Shown piece by piece: positions 1 through 6,279 of a DNA stretch of 7,068 nucleotides (positions are counted from its first letter, which is position 1; each line of letters starts with the position of its first letter). Below the pieces are notes generated by a model that searched no databases, was not told where the DNA came from, and was given only the letters and a program-made list of their open reading frames with translations. Made by a program: the position numbers and the translations under genes. The DNA lies in assembly GCA_947461805.1 (NCBI GenBank), contig CANHMJ010000075.1, positions 1 to 7,068 of the forward strand. Reading direction: 5' to 3'. The DNA is from Burkholderiaceae bacterium. Lineage in GTDB: Bacteria > Pseudomonadota > Gammaproteobacteria > Burkholderiales > Burkholderiaceae.

Positions 1-344
1 AGCGCTGACAAAAAACCGCCAGAGGTAAGGCGCTGAGCGCCTCTTGCAATTTCTAAGCGGAGCAAAAATAGTGTGGCAGGCAAAACGCCAATTAACCCAC
101 CCAGAAAGGCCGAGTAAGTATAAACGCCAATACGGCCGTCGTCCCAAAAAATGCAACTAATGAGCCCGCCCAACATTGTCGCCAGCATTTGACCGGCTAT
201 TACCCCCCATGGCAATGTCAATCTACTTTTGCCTGCACCGGTTTGCAATAGTGCTTGCATTTCTTGCTTGCTATAGACCCGATAGGGCTCCTCTGGCTCC
301 TGCCAGGGATCATCGGCCTTCGGTTGATTGGTTGGCGCTTTCAA
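1..344 (-). CDS. atpI: ATP synthase subunit I (AtpI), 5' part, cut by the left window edge
   Basis: AtpI is a small inner-membrane protein encoded first in many F-type ATP synthase operons; in the family it is linked to assembly or stability of the c-ring and perhaps Mg2+ handling. I translated the minus strand by hand: 114 complete codons are present before the edge. A polar, acidic N-terminus (DDPWQEPEEPYRVYS, residues 11-25) leads to two hydrophobic segments at about residues 44-66 and 74-96, separated by the loop WDDGRIGVY (67-75), and then a basic stretch. An in-frame TAA lies 9 nt upstream of the proposed TTG start, so the start must be at or after this point. TTG is preceded by AAGGGA at 5 nt spacing. 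No ATG comes before the conserved YRVYSKQEM region. The gene lies 25 bp after parB, the order known from Burkholderiales where atpB, atpE and the rest follow. Identification rests on the hairpin pattern plus context; the C-terminus is not visible. Confidence 0.85.
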   Translation of the reverse strand, partial: MKAPTNQPKADDPWQEPEEPYRVYSKQEMQALLQTGAGKSRLTLPWGVIAGQMLATMLGGLISCIFWDDGRIGVYTYSAFLGGLIGVLPATLFLLRLEIARGAQRLTSGGFLSA

Positions 345-349
345 ATAGA

Positions 350-355
350 TCCCTT
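350..355 (-). promoter_or_regulatory. Ribosome binding site for atpI that supports a TTG start
   Basis: On the minus strand AAGGGA stands 5 nt before TTG at 344-342. It decides the start because the reading frame is closed just upstream by a TAA that overlaps this region, and no ATG or GTG is better placed. Confidence 0.6.
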
Positions 356-369
356 AACTTATCCGGTGT

Positions 370-1254
370 TTACGTTTCAATACCCAGTTTTTTTAAAAGG
401 GCATCTAATTCATCCGCCTTGCTGAAGCGAATCCGCAACTCTCCGCCTTTACCTTTAAGCTTAAATTCGGCACTAAGGCCGATTAAGTCTGCAATATCTC
501 GTGATAAGCGCTGCAAATCCGGATCTGCCGCGGGCGCGTCGGAAGCTTTTTTGGGCTTCTTCGCACCCATTTGCCCGCCAGCCCGCGCCAGCACTGCTGA
601 CAAACGCTCGGCTTCCCGCACCGAAAGCCCTTGGGCCATGATTTTTTGCGCCAGCGTTACCTGACTCGCTCCCGGCAGGGGGAGTAGGGCGCGCGCATGA
701 CCCATATCAATATCGCCGGCCAACAACATAGCCTGCACTGGCTTTGCGAGGTGGCTAAGGCGCAATAAGTTGCTGATGGCGCTTCTAGATTTACCCACGG
801 ACTTTGCTGCCTGTTCGTGGGTAAAGCCAAATTCCTCTATCAGGCGCGCCAATCCCTGTGACTCCTCTAGCGGATTTAAATCCTCGCGCTGCATGTTTTC
901 AATCAGCGCCATTGCTGCCGCCCCCTTATCGTCTGCCAGGGACACCAGGACTGGAACCTCAGCAAGCCCAGCCAAGGTGGCAGCCCTAAAGCGGCGCTCG
1001 CCGGCAATAATTTCGTATCTCCCTGCGGAAATTGCGCGCACCAAGAGGGGTTGCATGATGCCTTGTTCGCGAATGCTTTCAGCCAACTCTTGAAGCGGGC
1101 CTGAATCCATTTTCTGGCGGGGCTGGTATTTACCCGCCTGCAGTGCGCTGAGGGGTAGGCTAGTTATGGCACCGCCATCTTGGGCCGGCTTTGATTTTTC
1201 GCCCAGCAAGGCCTCAAGGCCGCGGCCAAGACCTTTTTTCTTCATTGTGCTCAT
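370..1254 (-). CDS. parB: Chromosome-partitioning protein ParB (CTP-dependent parS-binding clamp)
   Basis: ParB binds parS centromere sites, hydrolyses CTP and slides as a clamp to form the nucleoprotein complex that ParA moves. The 294-residue product is of usual length. In order: a basic N-terminus with the ParA-stimulating motif KKGLGRGLEALL (residues 6-17), box I around YQPR (43-46), the CTP-binding arginine motif GERRFRAA (85-92), the ENMQREDLNP motif (119-128), a helix-turn-helix at about 134-156 (FTHEQAAKSVGKSRSAISNL), a Lys/Ala/Pro linker (about 231-244) and a C-terminal dimerisation domain (245-294). All key residues look intact. It follows parA by 13 bp. No clear Shine-Dalgarno precedes the ATG, so translation may be coupled to parA; the second Met (residue 4) is an alternative start. 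Its targets, two perfect parS sites, lie in the same window at 3194-3209 and 4668-4683. Confidence 0.97.
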   Translation of the reverse strand: MSTMKKKGLGRGLEALLGEKSKPAQDGGAITSLPLSALQAGKYQPRQKMDSGPLQELAESIREQGIMQPLLVRAISAGRYEIIAGERRFRAATLAGLAEVPVLVSLADDKGAAAMALIENMQREDLNPLEESQGLARLIEEFGFTHEQAAKSVGKSRSAISNLLRLSHLAKPVQAMLLAGDIDMGHARALLPLPGASQVTLAQKIMAQGLSVREAERLSAVLARAGGQMGAKKPKKASDAPAADPDLQRLSRDIADLIGLSAEFKLKGKGGELRIRFSKADELDALLKKLGIET

Positions 1255-1267
1255 GGAGTTTGATCAA

Positions 1268-2038
1268 TCACATTTGTTGAATTCGTTTAATCATTTCCGC
1301 ACCAAAGTCCAAATACGCTTTGGCACCACGGGATGTCTTATCAAAGGAAACGCCTGGCAAGCCATACGATGGCGCCTCCGCTAAACGGACATTGCGTGGA
1401 ATGATTGTTTTAAATACTTTGTCGCCGAAGTGATCCAGCAATTGCTCCGACACCTGTTGCTGTAAGGTCATGCGCGGATCAAACATCACCCGCAACAAGC
1501 CAATAATCATCAGATCCGGGTTGAGGTTAGCGTGCACCTGCTTGATGGTGTTCACTAAATCCGATAAGCCTTCTAGGGCAAAGTACTCACACTGCATCGG
1601 AACAATAACGCCATTCGCTGCGCATAGGCCATTGAGCGTGAGCAAGGAGAGGGCAGGCGGGCAGTCAATCAATATGAAGTCATACTCAGCGCCCACCAAA
1701 GCAAGCGCGGCCTTTAGGCGCAGCTCGCGCTCATCAAAATCAACCAACTCGATTTCTGCGCCCGCTAGATCACGGTTTGCTGGCAAGACATCGTAGCCGG
1801 CACTTTCGCAGCGCTGCACGGACGCCGCTACCGTTGCCTGACCAATCAGCACCTGATATACGCTCATATCAAGCTCTGCTTTTTCAATGCCAGACCCCAT
1901 GGTTGCATTGCCTTGTGGGTCCAAATCAACCAATAGCGCCCGCTGCTTATGCCCCGCTAAACCAGCGGCCAGATTCACTGCTGTCGTGGTTTTTCCAACG
2001 CCGCCTTTTTGATTTGCAATGCAGAATATTTTGGCCAT
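1268..2038 (-). CDS. parA: Chromosome-partitioning ATPase ParA (Soj family)
   Basis: ParA is a deviant-Walker ATPase that binds DNA non-specifically as an ATP dimer on the nucleoid; ParB-parS stimulates its ATPase and is pulled along the gradient. The 256-residue protein shows the deviant Walker A motif KGGVGKTTT (residues 11-19, with the signature lysine K11), the Walker A' motif DLDPQGN (38-44), Walker B FILIDCPP (121-128), and the typical C-terminal stretch RNVRLAEAPSYG (215-226). There is no N-terminal helix-turn-helix extension, so this is the small chromosomal Soj type and not the plasmid P1-type ParA. The ATG lies 16 bp after the rsmG stop; an AAAGG overlaps that stop codon but sits about 13 nt from the ATG, too far for an ideal site, so coupling to rsmG is likely. 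The frame fits the family start MAKIFCIANQKGG well. Confidence 0.97.
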   Translation of the reverse strand: MAKIFCIANQKGGVGKTTTAVNLAAGLAGHKQRALLVDLDPQGNATMGSGIEKAELDMSVYQVLIGQATVAASVQRCESAGYDVLPANRDLAGAEIELVDFDERELRLKAALALVGAEYDFILIDCPPALSLLTLNGLCAANGVIVPMQCEYFALEGLSDLVNTIKQVHANLNPDLMIIGLLRVMFDPRMTLQQQVSEQLLDHFGDKVFKTIIPRNVRLAEAPSYGLPGVSFDKTSRGAKAYLDFGAEMIKRIQQM

Positions 2039-2054
2039 GGGGTTTTATTTGCCT

Positions 2055-2717
2055 TTACGGTGTGATTTTCGCATGGGGCGTAAAGACCAAAAGTCGCCGC
2101 TCCGCCGTGCTGTTGGGAATCAATACAAGGCGGTCTGTCAAAAGCCGCCAGCGCTCGGTCGATACGGTCGCCAACTCCTCATCCGCACGCTTTGCCTTCA
2201 TAGCAAAAACCAAGCCGCCTGGTTTCAAAAAAGGCTCTGCTAAGTCTAAAAAACGATCTAGGCCTGTAAAGGCCCTGGAAATAACTGCATCGTACTTGCC
2301 CGGCTCTTGGCTTGCGACGTGCTCTACGCGATCGCTGTAAATCGATGCATTACTGAGGCCAAGCTTGCCTTTTACATTTTGCAAAAAGGCCGTTTTCTTG
2401 CGAACCGCCTCAATCAGGCTAATACTCCAATTAGGCTCAGCAATTGCAATGGGTATTGCGGGCAAACCCCCGCCAGATCCAAGGTCTGCAATACGCACAT
2501 GTGTTGGTGGTAAAAATTCCCGCATTATTGGTAAAATTGCAATAGAATCAATGAGATGCAGATCAATGCTGGCTTGCTCGCCCTCGACCGAGGTTAGGTT
2601 ATGCACGCGATTCCAGCGTTCAAGCTCTTGCAAGAAGACATTTAAATCGGCCATCTGTTTCTGCGATAAGGCCAAGCCAAGCTCAGCAACCCCAAGCTCA
2701 AGACCCGCCCCCCTCAC
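2055..2717 (-). CDS. rsmG: 16S rRNA (guanine527-N7)-methyltransferase RsmG (GidB)
   Basis: RsmG transfers a methyl group from S-adenosylmethionine to N7 of G527 in 16S rRNA; in other bacteria its loss gives low-level streptomycin resistance. The 220-residue protein has the N-terminal helical region with WNRVHNLTSV (35-44) and HLIDSI (54-59), the SAM-binding motif I DLGSGGGLPAIP (78-89), an acidic strand end LIEAVRKK (101-108), SRAF (147-150) and a C-terminal strand region. The start is GTG: its first bases form GTGA with the mnmG stop TGA, and a good AGGAG lies 5 nt before it. No ATG is available near the N-terminus, and starting later would trim only non-conserved residues. The order mnmG-rsmG-parA-parB is widely conserved and supports both identity and co-transcription. 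Confidence 0.96.
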   Translation of the reverse strand: MRGAGLELGVAELGLALSQKQMADLNVFLQELERWNRVHNLTSVEGEQASIDLHLIDSIAILPIMREFLPPTHVRIADLGSGGGLPAIPIAIAEPNWSISLIEAVRKKTAFLQNVKGKLGLSNASIYSDRVEHVASQEPGKYDAVISRAFTGLDRFLDLAEPFLKPGGLVFAMKAKRADEELATVSTERWRLLTDRLVLIPNSTAERRLLVFTPHAKITP

Positions 2718-4627
2718 ACCGACTCCTGGGATTTGCCAATGCCCCGCTTTAAATGAACCAACAATAAAGAAATGGCCGCTGGAGTGACCCCCGATATGCG
2801 CGCAGCCTGCCCCAACGTTTCTGGTTTTTGGGCGCCTAATTTCTGCTGAACTTCTTTAGATAGGCCCCGAACCAAGCTGTAATCCAAGAATTCCGGCAAT
2901 GGATAGCCCTCATTAAACTCTTGGCGGGCGATTTCCAGGGCCTGCCGATCAATGTAACCCGCATATTTAATCGAAATCTCAACCTGATCCTGGATTTGCT
3001 GGTTTAAGTTTGGGTCTACATCGAGCTGTGGTGCAGAACCCTCATAAGCCTCAGATAACAATGCGTAGGTAACTGTGGGCCGCTTTAAGATGTCGGCTAA
3101 GCTGGCCTCATGGGACAACTCTTGTCCCAAAAGCCTCGCCAACGATTGAGCGGAGGCATGCTTTGGGCTCACCCAGGCCTCCTTAAGCCGCATTGTTTCA
3201 CGTGAAACAGCATCCCTTTTCTTACAAAAGAATGTCCAGCGCACAGCATCCACCAAACCAAGGGACCTTCCGATCTCTGTTAGGCGCAAATCCGCATTGT
3301 CTTCTCTTAGGCTAAGCCGATACTCAGCCCGGCTTGTAAACATCCGATAAGGCTCTTGCACACCCCGAGTAATGAGGTCGTCTACCAAAACCCCGATATA
3401 GGACTCGCTGCGCTTGGGCACCCAAGGCGAGAGGCCCCTGGCGGCTAGGCCAGCATTCATTCCAGCAAGCAGGCCTTGGGCCGCAGCCTCTTCATACCCG
3501 GTTGTACCATTGATTTGGCCGGCAAAATAAAGCCCCTCAATGGCCTTGGTTTCTAAACTGTGCCTCAGCTGGCGCGGGTCAAAAAAATCATATTCAATGG
3601 CATAGCCGGGGCGCACGATGCTGGCATTCTCAAGACCCCGAATGCTGCGCACCAAATCCCACTGCACATCAAAAGGCAGGCTAGTTGAAATTCCGTTAGG
3701 GTAGTACTCGTTTGTTGTCAGGCCCTCTGGCTCCAGAAATATCTGGTGGCTATTCTTTGATGCAAAACGATGAATTTTGTCTTCAATAGAGGGACAATAG
3801 CGCGGTCCGACGCCCTCAATAACGCCAGTATACATGGGCGAGCGGTCTAGGCCGCCACGAATAATCTCATGGGTTACCTCGTTCGTGTGGGTAATCCAAC
3901 AGGGAACTTGCCTTGGATGTTGCTCGGGCCGCCCCAGATAAGAAAAACAGGGGATGGGGTCCAGATCCCCCGGCTGCTCTAGCATCACTGAAAAATCGAT
4001 GCTTCTTCCATCTATTCGAGGGGGGGTGCCTGTTTTTAGGCGCCCCTGTGGCAGGGCAAGATCCTTTAGCCGCGCTGACAAGGTCAAGGCGGCGGGATCA
4101 CCAGCACGGCCGCCAGAATGGCTATTCAGTCCGACGTGAATCTTGCCATCCAAAAATGTGCCCGCCGTTAAAACAACGCGGCTAGCCGCAAACTCAAGAC
4201 CGGATTGGGTGCGAACCCCAACTACAGCATTACCCACAACAAGAAGATCATCCACGGCAGCTTGAAATAAACTCAAGTTGGTCTGATTTTCAAGCCTACG
4301 GCGTATGGCTGCTTTATATAGAATGCGATCGCCCTGGGCCCGCGTTGCCCTGACTGCAGGGCCCTTGCTGGCATTCAATATACGAAACTGAATACCTGCC
4401 TCATCGGTGGCCGCGGCCATTGCACCACCCAGCGCGTCGATTTCTTTTACTAAATGGCCCTTACCAATACCACCAATCGAGGGGTTGCAACTCATTGCGC
4501 CAAGCGTCTCTATGCTGTGCGTAAGAAGTAAGGTGTCGCAGCCCATGCGTGCAGAAGCCAGCGCCGCCTCGGTGCCAGCATGTCCGCCGCCAACCACAAT
4601 CACATCGAATTTTTTAGAGTACCGCAT
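2714..4627 (-). CDS. mnmG: tRNA uridine-5-carboxymethylaminomethyl modification enzyme MnmG (GidA)
   Basis: MnmG is an FAD protein that acts with the GTPase MnmE to install the (carboxymethyl)aminomethyl group on wobble uridine 34 of several tRNAs. From the ATG at 4627 the product is 637 residues, close to E. coli MnmG (629). Visible motifs: the dinucleotide-binding GGGHAG (13-18), the first family signature GPRYCPSIEDK (274-284, with the conserved Cys), the second signature AGQINGTTGYEEA (369-381) and a helical C-terminal domain ending with SGVTPAAISLLLVHL, the MnmE/tRNA-binding part. The frame stays open to a TTG at 4648, adding seven residues, but the ATG has GAGG 6 nt upstream and the predicted transcription start falls after that TTG, so I chose the ATG. 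It is the first gene of the left operon and overlaps rsmG by 3 nt. Codons for residues 474-478 (VSRET) contain a perfect parS site. Confidence 0.97.
   Translation of the reverse strand: MRYSKKFDVIVVGGGHAGTEAALASARMGCDTLLLTHSIETLGAMSCNPSIGGIGKGHLVKEIDALGGAMAAATDEAGIQFRILNASKGPAVRATRAQGDRILYKAAIRRRLENQTNLSLFQAAVDDLLVVGNAVVGVRTQSGLEFAASRVVLTAGTFLDGKIHVGLNSHSGGRAGDPAALTLSARLKDLALPQGRLKTGTPPRIDGRSIDFSVMLEQPGDLDPIPCFSYLGRPEQHPRQVPCWITHTNEVTHEIIRGGLDRSPMYTGVIEGVGPRYCPSIEDKIHRFASKNSHQIFLEPEGLTTNEYYPNGISTSLPFDVQWDLVRSIRGLENASIVRPGYAIEYDFFDPRQLRHSLETKAIEGLYFAGQINGTTGYEEAAAQGLLAGMNAGLAARGLSPWVPKRSESYIGVLVDDLITRGVQEPYRMFTSRAEYRLSLREDNADLRLTEIGRSLGLVDAVRWTFFCKKRDAVSRETMRLKEAWVSPKHASAQSLARLLGQELSHEASLADILKRPTVTYALLSEAYEGSAPQLDVDPNLNQQIQDQVEISIKYAGYIDRQALEIARQEFNEGYPLPEFLDYSLVRGLSKEVQQKLGAQKPETLGQAARISGVTPAAISLLLVHLKRGIGKSQESV
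2723..2727 (-). promoter_or_regulatory. Ribosome binding site for rsmG, inside the end of mnmG
   Basis: AGGAG on the minus strand is 5 nt before the GTG at 2717-2715 and lies within the last codons of mnmG (Gln-Glu). It fixes the GTG start and suggests translational coupling through the GTGA stop/start overlap. Confidence 0.65.
3194..3209. other. parS centromere site inside mnmG
   Basis: The 16-bp palindrome TGTTTCACGTGAAACA matches the consensus parS of chromosomal ParB proteins at every base. It lies in the coding sequence of mnmG, read on the minus strand as GTT TCA CGT GAA ACA (Val-Ser-Arg-Glu-Thr). It is about 1.9 kb from the parB start and 1.47 kb from the second site. ParB loading here is inferred from the exact match and the nearby parAB genes. 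Confidence 0.95.
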
Positions 4628-4633
4628 GGTTTG

Positions 4634-4638
4634 CCTCA
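4634..4638 (-). promoter_or_regulatory. Ribosome binding site for mnmG, favouring the ATG at 4627
   Basis: TGAGG on the minus strand is 6 nt before the ATG. The alternative upstream TTG at 4648 has no similar purine-rich motif at proper spacing. Confidence 0.65.
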
Positions 4639-4650
4639 ATAAGGGCAATG

Positions 4651-4680
4651 ATCATATCATTTTGCCTTGTTTCACGTGAA
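4651..4680 (-). promoter_or_regulatory. Candidate promoter of the mnmG-rsmG-parA-parB operon, overlapping parS
   Basis: On the minus strand TATGAT (4656-4651) is a good -10 hexamer with one mismatch to TATAAT, and the TGA just before it makes an extended -10 (TGnTATGAT). A partial -35, TTCACG (4680-4675), stands 18 bp upstream and lies within the parS palindrome. Transcription would start near 4644, leaving a leader of roughly 17 nt with the TGAGG ribosome site. The -35 match is only four of six, so the extended -10 carries the call. ParB bound at parS would be expected to affect this promoter; that is inference. Confidence 0.5.
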
Positions 4681-4683
4681 ACA
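4668..4683. other. parS centromere site upstream of mnmG
   Basis: A second perfect TGTTTCACGTGAAACA. The symmetry extends three more bases on each side (CCT before, AGG after), giving a 22-bp perfect palindrome at 4665-4686. It is the strongest structural element in the only sizeable intergenic gap of the window, 41 bp before the mnmG ATG. An exact consensus match plus parA and parB downstream make it a near-certain ParB loading site. Confidence 0.97.
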
Positions 4684-4729
4684 AGGGCGAACTAGTTTAT
4701 GTGAGCTTAATCTTAAACTACTGATTTAA

Positions 4730-5518
4730 TTAAGAAAAATAGGCATCCCAGGCCGACTTTAAGATTAAGGCGGAAACAAAAATGAGGAAGGCTTTCCTCA
4801 CGAAACTGCTGCCGTGCTTGATTGCAAGGCGGCTGCCGAACTGACTGCCGGCGATGTTTGCAATCATCATTGCAAAACCAAGGGTCCAGCTTATTTTGCC
4901 CAGGCCCCCCAACAAAACAATCGATGCCAAATTTGTCGACACATTGACCAGCTTTGTAGCAGCGGACGCGTGCAGAAAATCAAAGTGAAAAAAGCGCACA
5001 AAACCAAACAACAAGAAGCTTCCGGTACCAGGCCCAAAAAACCCATCATAGAAACCCACCACCAAACCCAAACCAACCCCTTTCAACTGCAACAGGCGGC
5101 TATGGGCCCGTGGCTGATGATCTTGACCAAGCGATGGTTGAAAAATTGTATAGATCAATAGAAAAAATAATAGGAACGGAAGGGCTTTGCGCAGCGGCTC
5201 GGCGGGAAAAACACTAACCGCGCCGGCACCGAAAAGCGCGCCTACAAAGCCCGCAATAATCGCCGGGACAATCAGCGCCCAGGGCAAACGAACATAACGC
5301 AAGTATTTGCGAGCTGCATTAATGGTGCCGCCAATGGCCGACACCTTATTGGTACCCAACAAGGTGGCTGGCTGGACTTCAGGATAAGCAGCAAAAAGAG
5401 CGGGCACTTGAATGAGGCCACCGCCGCCCGCAACCGCATCGACTAAGCCAGCAAAAAAAGAAGCCGCCAAGAGTAGGGGCCACAAGTACAAAGAAAATTC
5501 AATGGCCGTTTCAAGCAA
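4730..5518 (-). CDS. TSUP (TauE/SafE) family membrane transporter
   Basis: TSUP proteins are inner-membrane carriers; characterised members move sulfite, sulfoacetate or other sulfur-containing organic anions, but the substrate here cannot be told from sequence. The 262-residue product is of normal length and mostly hydrophobic, with about seven to eight membrane segments and no cleavable signal. It shows the internal duplication of the family: DAVAGGGGLIQVP (27-39) and LGTNKVSAIGGT (54-65) in the first half, answered by GFYDGFFGPGTGS (155-167) and ATKLVNVSTNLAS (187-199) in the second. A loop rich in polar residues (about 128-141) joins the halves. The start is TTG, with AGGA 7 nt before; the frame is closed by TGA a few codons upstream and no in-frame ATG lies near. 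It is 41 bp after the DUF3717 gene, the last gene of the right block. No sulfur-metabolism gene is adjacent to hint at a substrate. Confidence 0.9.
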   Translation of the reverse strand: MLETAIEFSLYLWPLLLAASFFAGLVDAVAGGGGLIQVPALFAAYPEVQPATLLGTNKVSAIGGTINAARKYLRYVRLPWALIVPAIIAGFVGALFGAGAVSVFPAEPLRKALPFLLFFLLIYTIFQPSLGQDHQPRAHSRLLQLKGVGLGLVVGFYDGFFGPGTGSFLLFGFVRFFHFDFLHASAATKLVNVSTNLASIVLLGGLGKISWTLGFAMMIANIAGSQFGSRLAIKHGSSFVRKAFLIFVSALILKSAWDAYFS

Positions 5519-5525
5519 GGCAACA

Positions 5526-5529
5526 TCCT
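5526..5529 (-). promoter_or_regulatory. Ribosome binding site for the TSUP gene, supporting a TTG start
   Basis: AGGA on the minus strand is 7 nt before TTG at 5518-5516. An ATG overlaps this site but is in another frame, so TTG is the best choice. Confidence 0.55.
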
Positions 5530-5559
5530 GCGCTCATTAACCGCCGCGGCCAAACCACA

Positions 5560-5769
5560 CTACCGCGCAAGGAATACTTTCAATGCGCTACGCGCAGTTT
5601 CATCAAGCACATCCAGGGGGATGCGGGCTGAGCCCTGAACAATCATCAACGCGTAAGGCTTTGCCAATGCAGAGGCCTCGACACACAACTGCAAAGCCTC
5701 GCCCGAGGCAGGGGATTGATTGCGCCAATAATTAATCGCCGCCTCTAATTCTTGAATGGACACAAACAT
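5560..5769 (-). CDS. Small conserved protein of the DUF3717 type, function unknown
   Basis: The 69-residue product carries AINYWR (residues 11-16) near its N-terminus, then SPASGEALQLC (19-29), and ASALAKPYALM (32-42). I recognise this layout as DUF3717, a family of about 70 residues found mainly in Burkholderiales and marked by the AINYWR motif; no function is known to me. There is no signal peptide or membrane segment, so it should be cytoplasmic and largely helical. The ATG lies 12 bp after the SET gene stop and has no clear Shine-Dalgarno, which fits coupled translation. Family resemblance, codon use like its neighbours and tight spacing argue that it is a real gene. The family assignment is from memory and has not been searched. 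Confidence 0.85.
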   Translation of the reverse strand: MFVSIQELEAAINYWRNQSPASGEALQLCVEASALAKPYALMIVQGSARIPLDVLDETARSALKVFLAR

Positions 5770-5781
5770 GATGGCGCCGTC

Positions 5782-6276
5782 TTACTTATCGCGCTTGGTA
5801 AGCATGGTACCTCTGCAGCGCTTGGCACCACAACGGCATTCATAATCTTTTTTCATTTGTTTTGTAACGCGGCCTTCGACATCAAGTGAATAATCGTAAA
5901 ACAATTCCTCTCCAGGATCCAAGTCGCGCTTAGCAAAAATAAATACACGCGGCATATCTTCGTATGAGCCTTCTTGCGCTTCGCAATTTGGTTTGCAAGA
6001 GTGATTAATCCAGCGGGCTGCATTACCACCACGATTGGCATCAATGACACGACCGCTCTCCAAGGAAAAATAGAAGGTGTGATTTGGCTCATCTGGGTTA
6101 TGTGGATGGCGACGTTCCGCCTCCTTCCAGCTAATACGTTCACCCTCGTATTCAATTAAGACAGTGCCTTTTTTAATGGCAAACTTTGCAAATACGCCCT
6201 TGCCATGAATGGGTGAGGAGCGCACTACAATGGCAGCGCGATTCACCTTGGGCAGCTTCAGTTTGCTTTTTTTCAT
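5782..6276 (-). CDS. SET-domain protein lysine N-methyltransferase with post-SET zinc motif
   Basis: SET enzymes use S-adenosylmethionine to methylate lysine side chains of proteins. The whole 164-residue product is one SET domain: a basic N-terminus (KKSKLKLPK, residues 2-10), the SAM-loop motif HGKGVFA (24-30), the pseudoknot motif RWINHSCKPNCEA (88-100) and the catalytic GEELFYDYS (122-130) with the expected tyrosines. A C-terminal CxCx4C (C147, C149, C154) matches a canonical post-SET motif that, with Cys94 of NHSC, would bind zinc near the active site. The catalytic set looks complete. There is no signal peptide or secretion signal visible. The ATG is 3 bp after the gyrB stop without a ribosome site, so reinitiation after gyrB is likely. 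Substrate is unknown. Bacterial SET proteins include host-directed effectors of pathogens, but this chromosomal core setting suggests an endogenous target; that is inference. Confidence 0.93.
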   Translation of the reverse strand: MKKSKLKLPKVNRAAIVVRSSPIHGKGVFAKFAIKKGTVLIEYEGERISWKEAERRHPHNPDEPNHTFYFSLESGRVIDANRGGNAARWINHSCKPNCEAQEGSYEDMPRVFIFAKRDLDPGEELFYDYSLDVEGRVTKQMKKDYECRCGAKRCRGTMLTKRDK

Positions 6277-6279
6277 GCA

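Noticed and set aside
28..42. Perfect 15-nt palindrome AGGCGCTGAGCGCCT that could look like a hairpin
   Set aside because: It lies in the atpI coding region, has a one-base centre and is not followed by a T-run on either strand, so it is not a terminator and has no other support.
176..664. Open frame of 162 codons on the plus strand
   Set aside because: It lies opposite atpI and parB, both with clear family motifs, and its translation resembles no protein family; it is an antisense shadow.
1214..1228. GC-rich palindrome GGCCGCGGCC near the 5' end of parB
   Set aside because: It encodes part of the conserved LGRGLEALL motif in a GC-rich codon context, with no sign of a separate role.
1777..2340. 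Open frame of 187 codons on the plus strand
   Set aside because: It runs opposite parA and rsmG, crosses their boundary and shows no domain or convincing start; it is an antisense shadow.
4628..4648. Seven-residue N-terminal extension of MnmG from TTG at 4648
   Set aside because: The ATG at 4627 has a proper GAGG site, gives the usual family length and lies after the predicted transcription start, while the TTG lies before it.
4693..4720. Inverted repeat TAGTTTA ... TAAACTA (7-bp arms, 14-nt loop) after the TSUP stop codon
   Set aside because: The stem is short and AT-rich and no T-run follows on the minus strand, so it does not meet the form of an intrinsic terminator. It might still weaken read-through.
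6098..6106. Sequence near TGTGGAT resembling a DnaA box
   Set aside because: It is a single imperfect match inside the SET gene, without a cluster or AT-rich unwinding region, so no origin is called in this window.
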